Part shown: positions 28,710 through 36,903 of the stretch, piece by piece | Numbering within the stretch: position 1 is the stretch's first letter | How the letters are laid out: every line of letters begins with the position of its first letter | Assembly (NCBI RefSeq): GCF_008386635.1 | Contig: NZ_VUOE01000001.1 | Span: 1,302,001 to 1,366,000, forward strand | Reading direction: 5' to 3' | DNA: 64,000 nt | Origin: Maribacter flavus | GTDB lineage: Bacteria > Bacteroidota > Bacteroidia > Flavobacteriales > Flavobacteriaceae | Notes under the pieces: model-generated | Told to the model about the DNA's origin: nothing | Databases searched by the model: none | The model's input: only the letters and a program-made list of their open reading frames with translations | Translations under genes and position numbers: made by a program

Positions 28710-30155
28710 CTAGGACCTTTTAATATCCAATATCATCATCGCCAATGAACCTTTATCGAATTCCGCTTTAAAACTCATTTTATCCTTACTCAACTTCATC
28801 GCTTCTTTTTTGATTAGCTTGTCATCAAAAATCACGTACAATCGATCTAATAACGTACCATCCAATTCTTGAAGTTTGGATTGCACCTCCTTCATGTCTA
28901 TTTTTTCCAAAGAAAAAACAACTATGGTAAATTCCTTTTCCACATCCTTGCTTAATCTCGCATAGGCCTTAGCTCCTTTTGGCGCCGCAGGCAATATAAC
29001 TTCGGACTTATCGGAATTTATAAAGGGGCTTATTGAATCCTTATGGGGAAATAAAGGGGAAAACTCATTATCTGAATCCATCCCAAAAACATATACATAA
29101 GCGGGTTGATTTACTTTAGTTACCATACGATACCTAGTTCCGGTACTATAAACATCTTCCGTAATATAATCTCCAATACTTTCATCCTCTTTTTCAATGA
29201 CCACATCCTGAGCACCAAATACGGATCCTGTATATTCGCCCTTTTCATTGCGTACGTTCATAGGTTCGTTACTTCTAAGGATAAAGTCGACCTCTCCCGC
29301 CAAAATCTGTTTTTCCTCTTTTTTGACCTTTAAGGGTATCATTTCAAAGGCATATCTTGTATACTCGGCAAAATCTGAATACCTGATCCACATGAATCCA
29401 TCATTTCCCCATGTAGGCCCCCAACTATTCACGATTTCAAAAGAACCGCCGTACTTATCATCGTCATATCCAATTACACACATGGCATGCCCCCCGGTTG
29501 TCCCCAAATTATCAGGGACATAAACATTCTTGGCACTTTGAAATGCATTATCTACCATAAACCCGATAACCACGGGATTTCCATTTAGAAGTGAACGTTT
29601 TACACCATCTACTTTAAACTCCTCCGACTCATCGGAACCAAATATTCTTGCAAAATCCTTTATCTTGAATCGCTCGGCAGAGCCATACAGATTTTCCGGT
29701 ATCTCCGTATCACACATAACACTATAATCCTCGTAGTACGGCACACCCTTTTCCACCATGGCTTCCATGGCTTTACCTATATAGGCACCTCCCTGACAGT
29801 TATAATCATTTTCCACATTTGAATGTAGGTAGGTGAATACTGGTGCAAAAGTACCTTTGGCAATTGTAAGCGAATCTTGTACATCATACAATCGAGATTC
29901 CAAGATTGTCCGTCCATAGTATGCTGTCGCCCACCCTACACAAGTACTATATCCCCCCTGGTTTTTTATGGGAGGGACAAAGCTTTTTAAAGTAGAGGAA
30001 GTGAATTCAGTTACCACATCTTGGAAAGCAACATTTTTTGCTTTTACCGGGGTATTTTCATAGGCTTCATCATCAAATAAGAGTCCTGTACTACGTTGGG
30101 TTTGTGAGTACCCTAATACAGAAATAAAAAATAAGAGCAAGGTGAGATTTCTCAT
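28710..30155 (-). CDS. Exported papain-like (C1A) cysteine protease with DUF4384-like C-terminal domain
   Basis: A 481-aa protein with a signal peptide ending LGYSQ (18). The protease domain (about 55-275) has an intact papain-type active site: Gln66 and Cys72 (KNQGGYSTCVGWATAYY), His223 (GGHAMCVIGYDDD) and Asn243 (IVNSWGPTWGNDG). The region at about 285-445 contains FILRSNEP, then VNQPAYVYVFGMDSDNEFSPLFPHKDS and ILPAAPKGA. This matches the DUF4384 pattern, which is more often found attached to caspase-like proteases. The last about 40 residues are helical. It is the first gene of the five-gene cassette and is separated from the MATE gene upstream by 143 bases. Expected location is the periplasm or cell surface. 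Confidence 0.8.
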   Translation of the reverse strand: MRNLTLLLFFISVLGYSQTQRSTGLLFDDEAYENTPVKAKNVAFQDVVTEFTSSTLKSFVPPIKNQGGYSTCVGWATAYYGRTILESRLYDVQDSLTIAKGTFAPVFTYLHSNVENDYNCQGGAYIGKAMEAMVEKGVPYYEDYSVMCDTEIPENLYGSAERFKIKDFARIFGSDESEEFKVDGVKRSLLNGNPVVIGFMVDNAFQSAKNVYVPDNLGTTGGHAMCVIGYDDDKYGGSFEIVNSWGPTWGNDGFMWIRYSDFAEYTRYAFEMIPLKVKKEEKQILAGEVDFILRSNEPMNVRNEKGEYTGSVFGAQDVVIEKEDESIGDYITEDVYSTGTRYRMVTKVNQPAYVYVFGMDSDNEFSPLFPHKDSISPFINSDKSEVILPAAPKGAKAYARLSKDVEKEFTIVVFSLEKIDMKEVQSKLQELDGTLLDRLYVIFDDKLIKKEAMKLSKDKMSFKAEFDKGSLAMMILDIKRS

Positions 30156-30298
30156 TTCAATATCTAATTGGTTATGAGGACAATATACTATTTTTTTAAG
30201 AAGCCCTAAGTACCGTTTATTGGGTATTTATAGATAAATTGGGTAGTTTGAACGCCTTTGTAGTATAATTCTTTAGTATACTGGTGTAAAGACATCAC

Positions 30299-31675
30299 CT
30301 ACACCAAGGTCCTCTTGATTTCCCTTCTCAAAAAATAACCGGTAACGATGGTCGCCAGCACATCGGCGATGGGAAAAGAAATCCAAACGCCTAGTTCGCC
30401 ATACAATTTTGGAAGAACCAGAATCAAGGGAATGAAGAAAAAACCTTGTCTGGAAAGTGTCAATAATAAGGCGGGAACGGCCTTGCCTATAGCCTGAAAA
30501 TAGGCTGCACCAATAAGCTGCAAGGCTATGATCGGGGTTGCCGCAAATACCCAACGCATGGCATTTGGGGCATTTTCCAAAACAAAGGCATTGGTTTCCA
30601 AATCTTGGGCGGACATGTCCGGGTTATCGCTCAGGAAAAGTGCCGTAATTGCTTCGGGAAAAATCATGAGCCCTATGAAAACTACGGTCGCTAATAGAGA
30701 GGCGTAGGTGATTGCCGTATTGATGGTCTTTCGTACCCTATGGTATTTTCGGGCCCCATAATTAAATCCGGCAATGGGCAAAAATGCTTGGGTAACCCCA
30801 AATACCGGAAATAAGGCAAACATCAACATTCTGCCAATAATGGCATACACCGCCACCATCGCCTCACCGCCCAATGCGAACAATATATTGTTCATTATCA
30901 GATAAATAATACTCACCACCGCCTGCCTTGCCAAGGTTACAAAGCCTAACGATCCTATTTCGCTTACCACCGGTACATCCAATCCCAAATGTTTCCATTG
31001 GATTTTCATTTCGGAATGCCGGGAAAAGAAAAAGTAGCCAACATATAGAAAGCACAGTATGTAGCCGACCGTAGTGGCCCAGGCAGCGCCTGCCATCCCC
31101 CAATCAAAAACATAGATAAAGACATAGTCCATCAAGAGGTTACCTACGGAAGGAATAATCATGGCGATCATGGCAAATTTGGGTTTGCCTTCGGCCCTAA
31201 TAACGGTATTCCCCATCATGCAAAGTGCCAAAAAAGGAACTCCGTACAGCACAATGGTATAATACACCTTGGCCGGATCGTATATTGCTCCTTTTCCCCC
31301 AAAAGCGGGAATGATGGACTCAATAAAAGTGAGGCCGACAATGACCATGGTAATGGTTATAATCAGGGTAAGGGTGATTTGGTTTCCGAAAGTCGTAAAG
31401 GCCTTTTCCTTATTTTCGGCACCAAGGGCCCTAGAGATGATGCTAGACCCTCCAACCCCAATGGCCATTCCCAAGGCCCCTATAAAGAACGAGACAGGAA
31501 GTACGACGTTAATGGCCGCAATGGCAATGGAGCCGATCCAGTTGCCAACGAAAATGGAATCGACCAAAACGTTCAAGGACATCACAAGAATTCCTATACT
31601 AGCCGGCACCGCCTGCCCTACCAATAGCTTTCCAATAGGCTGCTTGCCCAATTCTTCCGATGTGAATTTGGCCAT
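30299..31675 (-). CDS. MATE-family efflux transporter
   Basis: A 458-aa protein with twelve hydrophobic segments and MATE-type organisation. The start GKLLVGQAVPASIGILVMSLNVLVDSIFVGNWIG matches the first helix pair of the NorM/DinF superfamily. The internal repeat (GEMEM-like GGEAMVAVYAIIGRMLMF and AFLPIAGFNYGARKY) marks the second half. MATE proteins export organic cations or other small molecules in exchange for sodium or protons; the substrate cannot be read from sequence. It lies 30 bases downstream of the DUF3050 gene on the same strand, so it may be co-transcribed with hemH and DUF3050. Confidence 0.88.
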   Translation of the reverse strand: MAKFTSEELGKQPIGKLLVGQAVPASIGILVMSLNVLVDSIFVGNWIGSIAIAAINVVLPVSFFIGALGMAIGVGGSSIISRALGAENKEKAFTTFGNQITLTLIITITMVIVGLTFIESIIPAFGGKGAIYDPAKVYYTIVLYGVPFLALCMMGNTVIRAEGKPKFAMIAMIIPSVGNLLMDYVFIYVFDWGMAGAAWATTVGYILCFLYVGYFFFSRHSEMKIQWKHLGLDVPVVSEIGSLGFVTLARQAVVSIIYLIMNNILFALGGEAMVAVYAIIGRMLMFALFPVFGVTQAFLPIAGFNYGARKYHRVRKTINTAITYASLLATVVFIGLMIFPEAITALFLSDNPDMSAQDLETNAFVLENAPNAMRWVFAATPIIALQLIGAAYFQAIGKAVPALLLTLSRQGFFFIPLILVLPKLYGELGVWISFPIADVLATIVTGYFLRREIKRTLV

Positions 31676-31705
31676 AGGCCGATGTCTTTTGAATTAAAAA
31701 TGGTA

Positions 31706-32500
31706 TTAAACCACCGTAGCTGTGGAGGTCCTTTCGCTCAGAATTCCATCCGTTATGCCATCCCATAACTGAATTCTTCGCTCCAGGGCCCTTTGGGAAA
31801 CTTCCAGTACCTCATCCCATTTATGAGGGTCGTTCCCGCAAAGTTCTATGATCATCTTCAACGAAAGGGGACCGTGTTCATCGCCATCCAGTTCTATATG
31901 TCTCCGTAGATAATACTCCAACTTGGGGTATAGAGGTGCCTTTTCGTTAGACTCGATGATCTTTAGAAACATATCTGGTATAAGTTCCTCCCTTCCAAAG
32001 GTGAAGGCCGCCGCAATTTTGTGGGCTTTGCCTTCCGCTATTACAGCGAAGGTAAATTGCATAAATTCCTTTACGGCATCCGGCAATTCTGATTGAAAGA
32101 TACTTGTTTGGATATCGCCCGATTTTTTAACCGTATCAATAAAGGCTTCAACAGTGTTCGTATCGGCATCCACTTCCTGCATGGCTTCCAGGTACATCTC
32201 AAAATGGCTCTTGTAATTTCCGGCCTGGTCCCTATCAGTCTCTTCCTCCAAGACGATTTCGTTGATAAACCGGGCCGTATTCGTATTCTTTGATGGAATC
32301 CAAGGAGTGGTCACGCACGTTAGGTTTATCTGTAAGGCCTTTAGTAGGGACATGAAATCCCATACTGCATACACATGCCCTTCCATGAAAATCCGTACGT
32401 CCATTATGGTAGTCAACTCATTATATAACTGATGATTTTTTAAGGCAGTCCTTAAAGGTTCCAAGGCCTTTTCTATTTTCTCTATGTTTACTTTGCTCAT
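31706..32500 (-). CDS. DUF3050 protein, heme-oxygenase-fold (possible diiron oxidase)
   Basis: About 264 aa from the ATG at 32500. A TTG- or ATG-opened extension to 32557 would run into hemH and is unlikely. DUF3050 belongs to the all-helical heme-oxygenase-like fold. Possible metal ligands occur in the order seen in heme-oxygenase-like diiron oxidases: Glu40 in RIFMEGH, Glu85-87 plus His99 in EEETDRDQAGNYKSHFEMYLEAM, an Asp/Glu-rich helix around 171, and H201-x3-D205-x3-H209 in RRHIELDGDEHG. The gene follows hemH by 16 bases on the same strand. A role in heme turnover or in an oxidative step is inferred. The biochemical function of the family is not established to my knowledge. Confidence 0.8.
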   Translation of the reverse strand: MSKVNIEKIEKALEPLRTALKNHQLYNELTTIMDVRIFMEGHVYAVWDFMSLLKALQINLTCVTTPWIPSKNTNTARFINEIVLEEETDRDQAGNYKSHFEMYLEAMQEVDADTNTVEAFIDTVKKSGDIQTSIFQSELPDAVKEFMQFTFAVIAEGKAHKIAAAFTFGREELIPDMFLKIIESNEKAPLYPKLEYYLRRHIELDGDEHGPLSLKMIIELCGNDPHKWDEVLEVSQRALERRIQLWDGITDGILSERTSTATVV

Positions 32501-32516
32501 ACCTTTTTCAACTAGT

Positions 32517-33551
32517 TTAATGATGTGGGAGTACGCCAACCTTTTCCCAGGTTTCAATCCATTGCGCCATTAAGGTAACCCAGGCATCGCTATCATTTAA
32601 GCATGGGATGTGCTTGTAGCTTTCTCCCCCGGCTTCCATAAATTGATGCTTACCTTCCATGGCTATTTCCTCCAAGGTTTCCAAACAATCCGCCACAAAG
32701 GCAGGGGTTACCACGGCTAGCTTCTTCTTGCCTTCCTTTGCAAATCGTTCAAACTCGAAATCCGTATAGGGTTTTAACCAAGGATCGTTGGGCAAACGCG
32801 ATTGGAAGGATACGCTCACCTTTTCCTCCGGTAGGTTCATTTGGGTACGTACCAGTTCCGTCATTTTATAACACTGATGCCTATAACAGGTATGATGGGC
32901 CACGGAATTGGTATGGCAGCAAGAACCGTCAATTTTACAATGATACTTTGTCGGGTCTGATTTTCGGATGTGGCGCTCCGGTATCCCATGGTAGGAAAAC
33001 AGGATATGGTCGTACTCAAAATCCTTCAAACCTTCCTTAATGGAATCCGAAAGGACTCGGATATAGTCGGTATTTTTATAAAATGCCGGTAAGGTGGTAA
33101 TTTTTAGTTCAGGAAAAAAAGCATCCTTCACTTCCAACGCCTTTACTACCACGGTTTCATAGGAAGACATGGCATAATGTGGGTATAAGGGCACCAACAA
33201 AACCTCGTCCACACCCTTATTCTTAAGCTCTTGAAGCGCATTTTTAATGGTCATGCTTCCATAGCGCATCCCCAGGGCTACGGGTATCTGGGATTGTTGA
33301 CGCACTTTTTCCGTAAAGCGTTCCGAGAGTACGATCAAAGGGGAGCCCTCCTCCCACCAAATTTTTGAATAGGCCTCGGCCGATTTCTTAGGTCGGGTTT
33401 GCAAAATGATTCCCCGCACGATGATGTTCCGCAATACTTTTGGAACATCTATGACGCGTTCGTCCATAAGAAACTCGTCCAAATAGGGTTTTACATCCTT
33501 TGGGGTTGGACTATCTGGAGAACCCAGATTAACCAATAATACTCCTTTCAT
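32517..33551 (-). CDS. hemH: Ferrochelatase
   Basis: About 344 aa from the ATG at 33551, where the protein begins MKGVLLVNLGSPDSPTP, the usual ferrochelatase N-terminus; an ATG nine bases upstream adds three residues. It inserts ferrous iron into protoporphyrin IX. The catalytic histidine is His188 in DHILFSYHGIPERH, and GVDEVLLVPLYPHYAMSS forms part of the porphyrin cleft. Just after the catalytic loop there is a cysteine-rich stretch (C205, C211, C212, C222, C227) in the position range where some ferrochelatases carry an insertion. It ends 16 bases before the DUF3050 gene. It is on the opposite strand to the main hem cluster, about 3 kb away. Confidence 0.95.
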   Translation of the reverse strand: MKGVLLVNLGSPDSPTPKDVKPYLDEFLMDERVIDVPKVLRNIIVRGIILQTRPKKSAEAYSKIWWEEGSPLIVLSERFTEKVRQQSQIPVALGMRYGSMTIKNALQELKNKGVDEVLLVPLYPHYAMSSYETVVVKALEVKDAFFPELKITTLPAFYKNTDYIRVLSDSIKEGLKDFEYDHILFSYHGIPERHIRKSDPTKYHCKIDGSCCHTNSVAHHTCYRHQCYKMTELVRTQMNLPEEKVSVSFQSRLPNDPWLKPYTDFEFERFAKEGKKKLAVVTPAFVADCLETLEEIAMEGKHQFMEAGGESYKHIPCLNDSDAWVTLMAQWIETWEKVGVLPHH

Positions 33552-33688
33552 GCTCCTCATTAATTTTTGAATTGCAAAAATAAGACTTGGAAATAGATGA
33601 TATTTTAATTTAGGCCATTAGTTTTCTATACTACCATAAACCCAATCAATTTCCATTCAATTAATTTCATAGCCCATCAAAATTTAGT

Positions 33689-34780
33689 ATGTTGAAAATA
33701 AATAAAGAACGAATGGATTTACTTTTTAAGGATATTCCTAGGGAGTCACTAATGTATTTGGGCCTTACGGTTGCCACATTCGTAATACTTTATTGGAGTA
33801 CACTTTTCGTGCTTCGAAGGTTAGGAAAAGACCCCAAATATCTATTGCCCGAAGGTGTTATGAAGCGTGTGGCCCTTCCTATTTTCCTCATATTTATCTC
33901 CATTATCATTCGGATGCATTCCTTCCGACAGCTTTTTGGTTTGACCGATGAAGCATATTGGTTCAAAAAGGCCAGTACCCTGTTGTTCATCTTTGCCATG
34001 ACCTGGTTGATCATTGGGATATTAAAAGTGATGAAACAACTCATCATCCACAGGTATGATGTAAACACCACCGATAATCTAAAGGCCCGAAAAATCTATA
34101 CCCAATTCAATATTCTGGAGCGCATCGTCATTTTCATAGTCATCATTCTGGCCGTTGGCGCGGCCCTTATGAGTTTTCAGGAAATCAGGGAATTGGGGCT
34201 TAGTATTTTTGCCTCCGCAGGGGTTGCCGGTATCATAATTGGATTTTCCGCCCAAAAATTGATAGGTACCGTCCTGGCAGGGATTCAGATAGCTATAGCA
34301 CAACCTATAAAATTGGACGATGTGGTCATTGTGGAAGGCGAATGGGGTCGTATAGAGGAAATAACCCTAACCTATGTAGTGGTGAAAATCTGGGATAAAC
34401 GTCGACTTATAGTTCCCACCCCCTATTTCATTGAAAAACCTTTCCAAAACTGGACCAAAACTTCTTCCGATATTTTGGGAACCGTTTTTTTATACACGGA
34501 TTACAAGGTCCCTTTTGATGCATTGAGGGCAGAGCTAACGCGCATTTTGGAAAATACCGATTTATGGGATAAGGAAGTAAACGTACTACAGGTTACAGAC
34601 AGCAAGGCCAATTATGTAGAGATAAGGGCGCTGATGAGCGCCAAGGATTCGCCAACGGCATGGGATTTGAGGGTACATGTACGGGAAAAATTAATAACTT
34701 TCCTTCAGGAGAAGTATCCCAAGAGCATTGTTCACAATAGGGTTCTGATGGGCAATCTTGAGACGGATTCTTCAAAGTAA
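33689..34780 (+). CDS. MscS-family mechanosensitive ion channel
   Basis: A 363-aa protein with four membrane helices (about 20-40, 60-80, 95-115 and 150-185). The pore helix region reads ELGLSIFASAGVAGIIIGFSAQKLIGTVLAGIQIAI. It is followed by the MscS beta domain DDVVIVEGEWGRIEEITLTYVVVKIWDKRRLIVPTPYFIEKPFQNW and an alpha/beta C-terminal domain. Members open on membrane tension to release solutes. The organisation is more like the small YnaI/MSL-type set than the classical MscS because of the extra N-terminal helices. It is divergent from hemH and followed after 11 bases by the DUF1460 gene. Confidence 0.88.
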   Translation: MLKINKERMDLLFKDIPRESLMYLGLTVATFVILYWSTLFVLRRLGKDPKYLLPEGVMKRVALPIFLIFISIIIRMHSFRQLFGLTDEAYWFKKASTLLFIFAMTWLIIGILKVMKQLIIHRYDVNTTDNLKARKIYTQFNILERIVIFIVIILAVGAALMSFQEIRELGLSIFASAGVAGIIIGFSAQKLIGTVLAGIQIAIAQPIKLDDVVIVEGEWGRIEEITLTYVVVKIWDKRRLIVPTPYFIEKPFQNWTKTSSDILGTVFLYTDYKVPFDALRAELTRILENTDLWDKEVNVLQVTDSKANYVEIRALMSAKDSPTAWDLRVHVREKLITFLQEKYPKSIVHNRVLMGNLETDSSK

Positions 34781-34791
34781 AATAAAGGAAC

Positions 34792-35631
34792 ATGAGACGC
34801 ATCTTTTTTTTAAGTTTACTTTTTATTTGCTACCATACCAAGGCACAAACCGTTACCTGTTCCCCATTGGACAAAGAGGCCGTGGTTTCCAAGATTGAAC
34901 AGGTTCAAGATTTGGAAAAACCTGATTTTGGACAGACCATGGTAGCCATAGGCAAAACCTTCCTCAAAACTCCCTATGTGGCCAAAACCCTTGAAATTGG
35001 GGAAACGGAAACCTTGGTGGTCAACTTACAAGGGCTGGATTGCACCACGTTTGTGGAAAATGTGCTCGCATTTTCGTTGATGATGAAAGAGGACAAAACC
35101 TCATTCGAGAATTTCATAGAAACCCTAGAAACCATTCGGTATAAAGATGGCTATTTGGACGGCTACGCTTCCCGACTCCACTATTTTTCCGAATGGATCG
35201 CCAACAATGCCAAAAAAGGCCTGCTACAAGATATCACCGAGGAAATTGGAGGTGCCGAAATTACCAAGGACATCAACTTTATGAGCGAACATCGCGATCT
35301 CTATCCTTTTCTTTCGGACGATAGCAATTTCGAAAAGATAAAAGCTTCCGAAACGTATTTGAACAGTCGGCCCATTTGTGTCCTGGCCCAAGATCGGATT
35401 GCGGAAAACGAGCATTTGATCCAATCCGGGGATATCATTGCCCTTGCAACCTCCATCAATGGCCTGGACGTTACCCATACCGGAATTGCCACGCGGGAAG
35501 CGGATGGCAGAATCCATCTTCTCCACGCCTCTACAGGTTCTATGGAAGTGGAAGTTTCGGAAAAGCCGTTGGTAGAATATTTAAAAAAAGTCAAAGGGAA
35601 TACAGGTATTATGGTGGCGAGGCCGCTTTAG
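34792..35631 (+). CDS. DUF1460 exported amidase-like (NlpC/P60-fold) protein
   Basis: A 279-aa protein with a signal peptide ending YHTKAQ (18). The DUF1460 hallmark GLDCTTFVENVLAFS holds the likely nucleophilic cysteine (about residue 83), followed by RLHYFSEWIANNAKKG, and the DIIALATSINGLDVTHTGIA segment supplies the likely histidine. LLHASTGSMEV closes the fold. Structurally studied members resemble N-acetylmuramoyl-alanine amidases acting on peptidoglycan; the exact bond cleaved here is inferred. It is coupled to mscS by an 11-base gap, a reasonable pair for envelope maintenance. Confidence 0.85.
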   Translation: MRRIFFLSLLFICYHTKAQTVTCSPLDKEAVVSKIEQVQDLEKPDFGQTMVAIGKTFLKTPYVAKTLEIGETETLVVNLQGLDCTTFVENVLAFSLMMKEDKTSFENFIETLETIRYKDGYLDGYASRLHYFSEWIANNAKKGLLQDITEEIGGAEITKDINFMSEHRDLYPFLSDDSNFEKIKASETYLNSRPICVLAQDRIAENEHLIQSGDIIALATSINGLDVTHTGIATREADGRIHLLHASTGSMEVEVSEKPLVEYLKKVKGNTGIMVARPL

Positions 35632-35732
35632 CTTTCTCATAAATACCTTTCGGTTTAAAATTCAGTAATTCTATACCAAGTTAATACTAAGTTTCTATAG
35701 ATCTACCCTGAAAATTACCGGCACAACAACTA

Positions 35733-35807
35733 GTCATGCTGAGTAAAAGGAAACATCCGATTCTAGAAGAGATTCTTCCCCAGTACTACGTACTTCGTCA
35801 GAATGAC
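35733..35807. repeat. Palindromic dispersed-type repeat between convergent genes
   Basis: The unit begins GTCATGCTGAG and ends TCAGAATGAC. The outer 10-base arms are inverted copies with one mismatch, and an inner GATTCTAGAAGAGATTCTTC region has its own symmetry. This has the look of the widespread GTCAT(T/G)CTGA...TCAGAATGAC extragenic palindromes that many Bacteroidota carry in high copy. It sits between the stops of the DUF1460 and AraC genes, 8 bases from the latter, and could fold as a bidirectional terminator. Copy number elsewhere cannot be seen here. Confidence 0.55.
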
Positions 35808-35814
35808 AAAAAAA

Positions 35815-36708
35815 CTATGAACTACTCGCCAACGCCATCACATATTTCTTGGGTGTGGTGCCATACTTTTTCTTAAAAGCGGCAATAAAATGACTTGAGG
35901 TACTGTACCCAATTTTTAGCCCGATTTCGTTTACATTGTACTGACCGGATTCCAGAAGTTTTCGGGCATGTTCCATTTTATAATCAAATAGAAAACTGTA
36001 TACGGAATCCCCATATATTTGTTTAAATCCTTCCTTCAATCGTTTTAGGCTCAATCCTATTTCCTTGGAAAGTTCATTCAAGGTAGGAGGTTCGGCCATG
36101 TTGGAGATGATGATTTCCTTCGCCTTTCTAATGCGTTTTACGTTGTCCTCGTCTATCAGGAATGGACACTGTTCTACATCGGCATCGGTATTCTTATTGA
36201 AGTACAAGGCTATCAACTCGTAAATTTTTCCTTTCAGATACAGGTTTTTAATAGTAGGGTGCAGATTGTAGTTAATTATCTGACTTAGAACCACGGCAAT
36301 AGGGGGCGATACCGGCTCTTGGGCGTAATATTTTTTTTCCTGGTTCTCCTCACTAAGGAAGGGAATGTAACTCGCCTCATCGGAAAAAAGGGAGTGGAAC
36401 TTTCGTATGCTCATCACCACAGAAACCATCCAGGAATTTGGTGCCAACATAAGGTTCAAAGGCAAATCCAATTGGGTATTGTACAACAATAACGAGTTCT
36501 CTTCTGATACCTCCAAAGCATAGTTCCCTTGATTGAAAACGAACTTACCGCCGCCCTTCAAACAGAAATGGAACTGAATATAACTCCTATTTATTTCCCG
36601 CGTAACTTGCTTACTTTCAGAAGTATTATTCTGGATTTTAAGTACGTAAAAGCTATTCTCTATCAACAGTTCCTCAAATGAACCTTTGGCGATGTTTTTA
36701 CTTTCCAT
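35815..36708 (-). CDS. AraC-family transcriptional regulator, divergent from hemA
   Basis: About 297 aa from the ATG at 36708; the upstream TTG at 36723 is less likely. The N-terminal part (1-190) is a cupin-like sensing domain (IQFHFCLKGGGKFVFNQGNYALEVSEENSLLLYN). The C-terminal about 100 residues carry two helix-turn-helices typical of AraC/XylS: PPTLNELSKEIGLSLKRLKEGFKQIYGDSVYSFL and YNVNEIGLKIGYSTSSHFIAAFKKKYGTTPKKY. Its layout recalls PchR-type iron and siderophore regulators. The 195-bp shared upstream region with hemA makes it a candidate regulator of heme synthesis; that link is inference from position. Confidence 0.88.
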   Translation of the reverse strand: MESKNIAKGSFEELLIENSFYVLKIQNNTSESKQVTREINRSYIQFHFCLKGGGKFVFNQGNYALEVSEENSLLLYNTQLDLPLNLMLAPNSWMVSVVMSIRKFHSLFSDEASYIPFLSEENQEKKYYAQEPVSPPIAVVLSQIINYNLHPTIKNLYLKGKIYELIALYFNKNTDADVEQCPFLIDEDNVKRIRKAKEIIISNMAEPPTLNELSKEIGLSLKRLKEGFKQIYGDSVYSFLFDYKMEHARKLLESGQYNVNEIGLKIGYSTSSHFIAAFKKKYGTTPKKYVMALASSS

Positions 36709-36884
36709 AGTACGGCTTATCAATTTACTTTATTTAGAATCTATCTAAACAATATCGTCGTAGGGTTTCCGCTAGACGTTGTAAAATTAAGGGTTTTGGG
36801 CCGATTTATGTTGTATTTTACCTAAAATCACTTCTGCCGATGCTTATAGTTCCTCTAGCGTTATTTTTATTTATCCTATGGTTC

Positions 36885-36892
36885 TATTTTTG
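36885..36892 (+). promoter_or_regulatory. -7 promoter element of hemA
   Basis: TATTTTTG matches the Bacteroidota consensus TAnnTTTG. A TTA at about 36861 stands near the expected -33 distance. The hemA ATG is only 12 bases after the element, which leaves a leader of a few bases. hemA is therefore expected to be almost leaderless. Confidence 0.4.
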
Positions 36893-36903
36893 TCCCCGCA
36901 ACT

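Noticed and set aside
30273..30554. Minus-strand frame overlapping the end of the MATE gene
   Set aside because: It is a shifted shadow of the MATE coding sequence; the twelve-helix protein in the other frame is intact.
30299..31675. MATE transporter as part of the CHASE2 cassette
   Set aside because: It lies upstream on the same strand but is separated by 143 bases, and it sits closer (30 bases) to the DUF3050 gene; there is no functional reason to include it.
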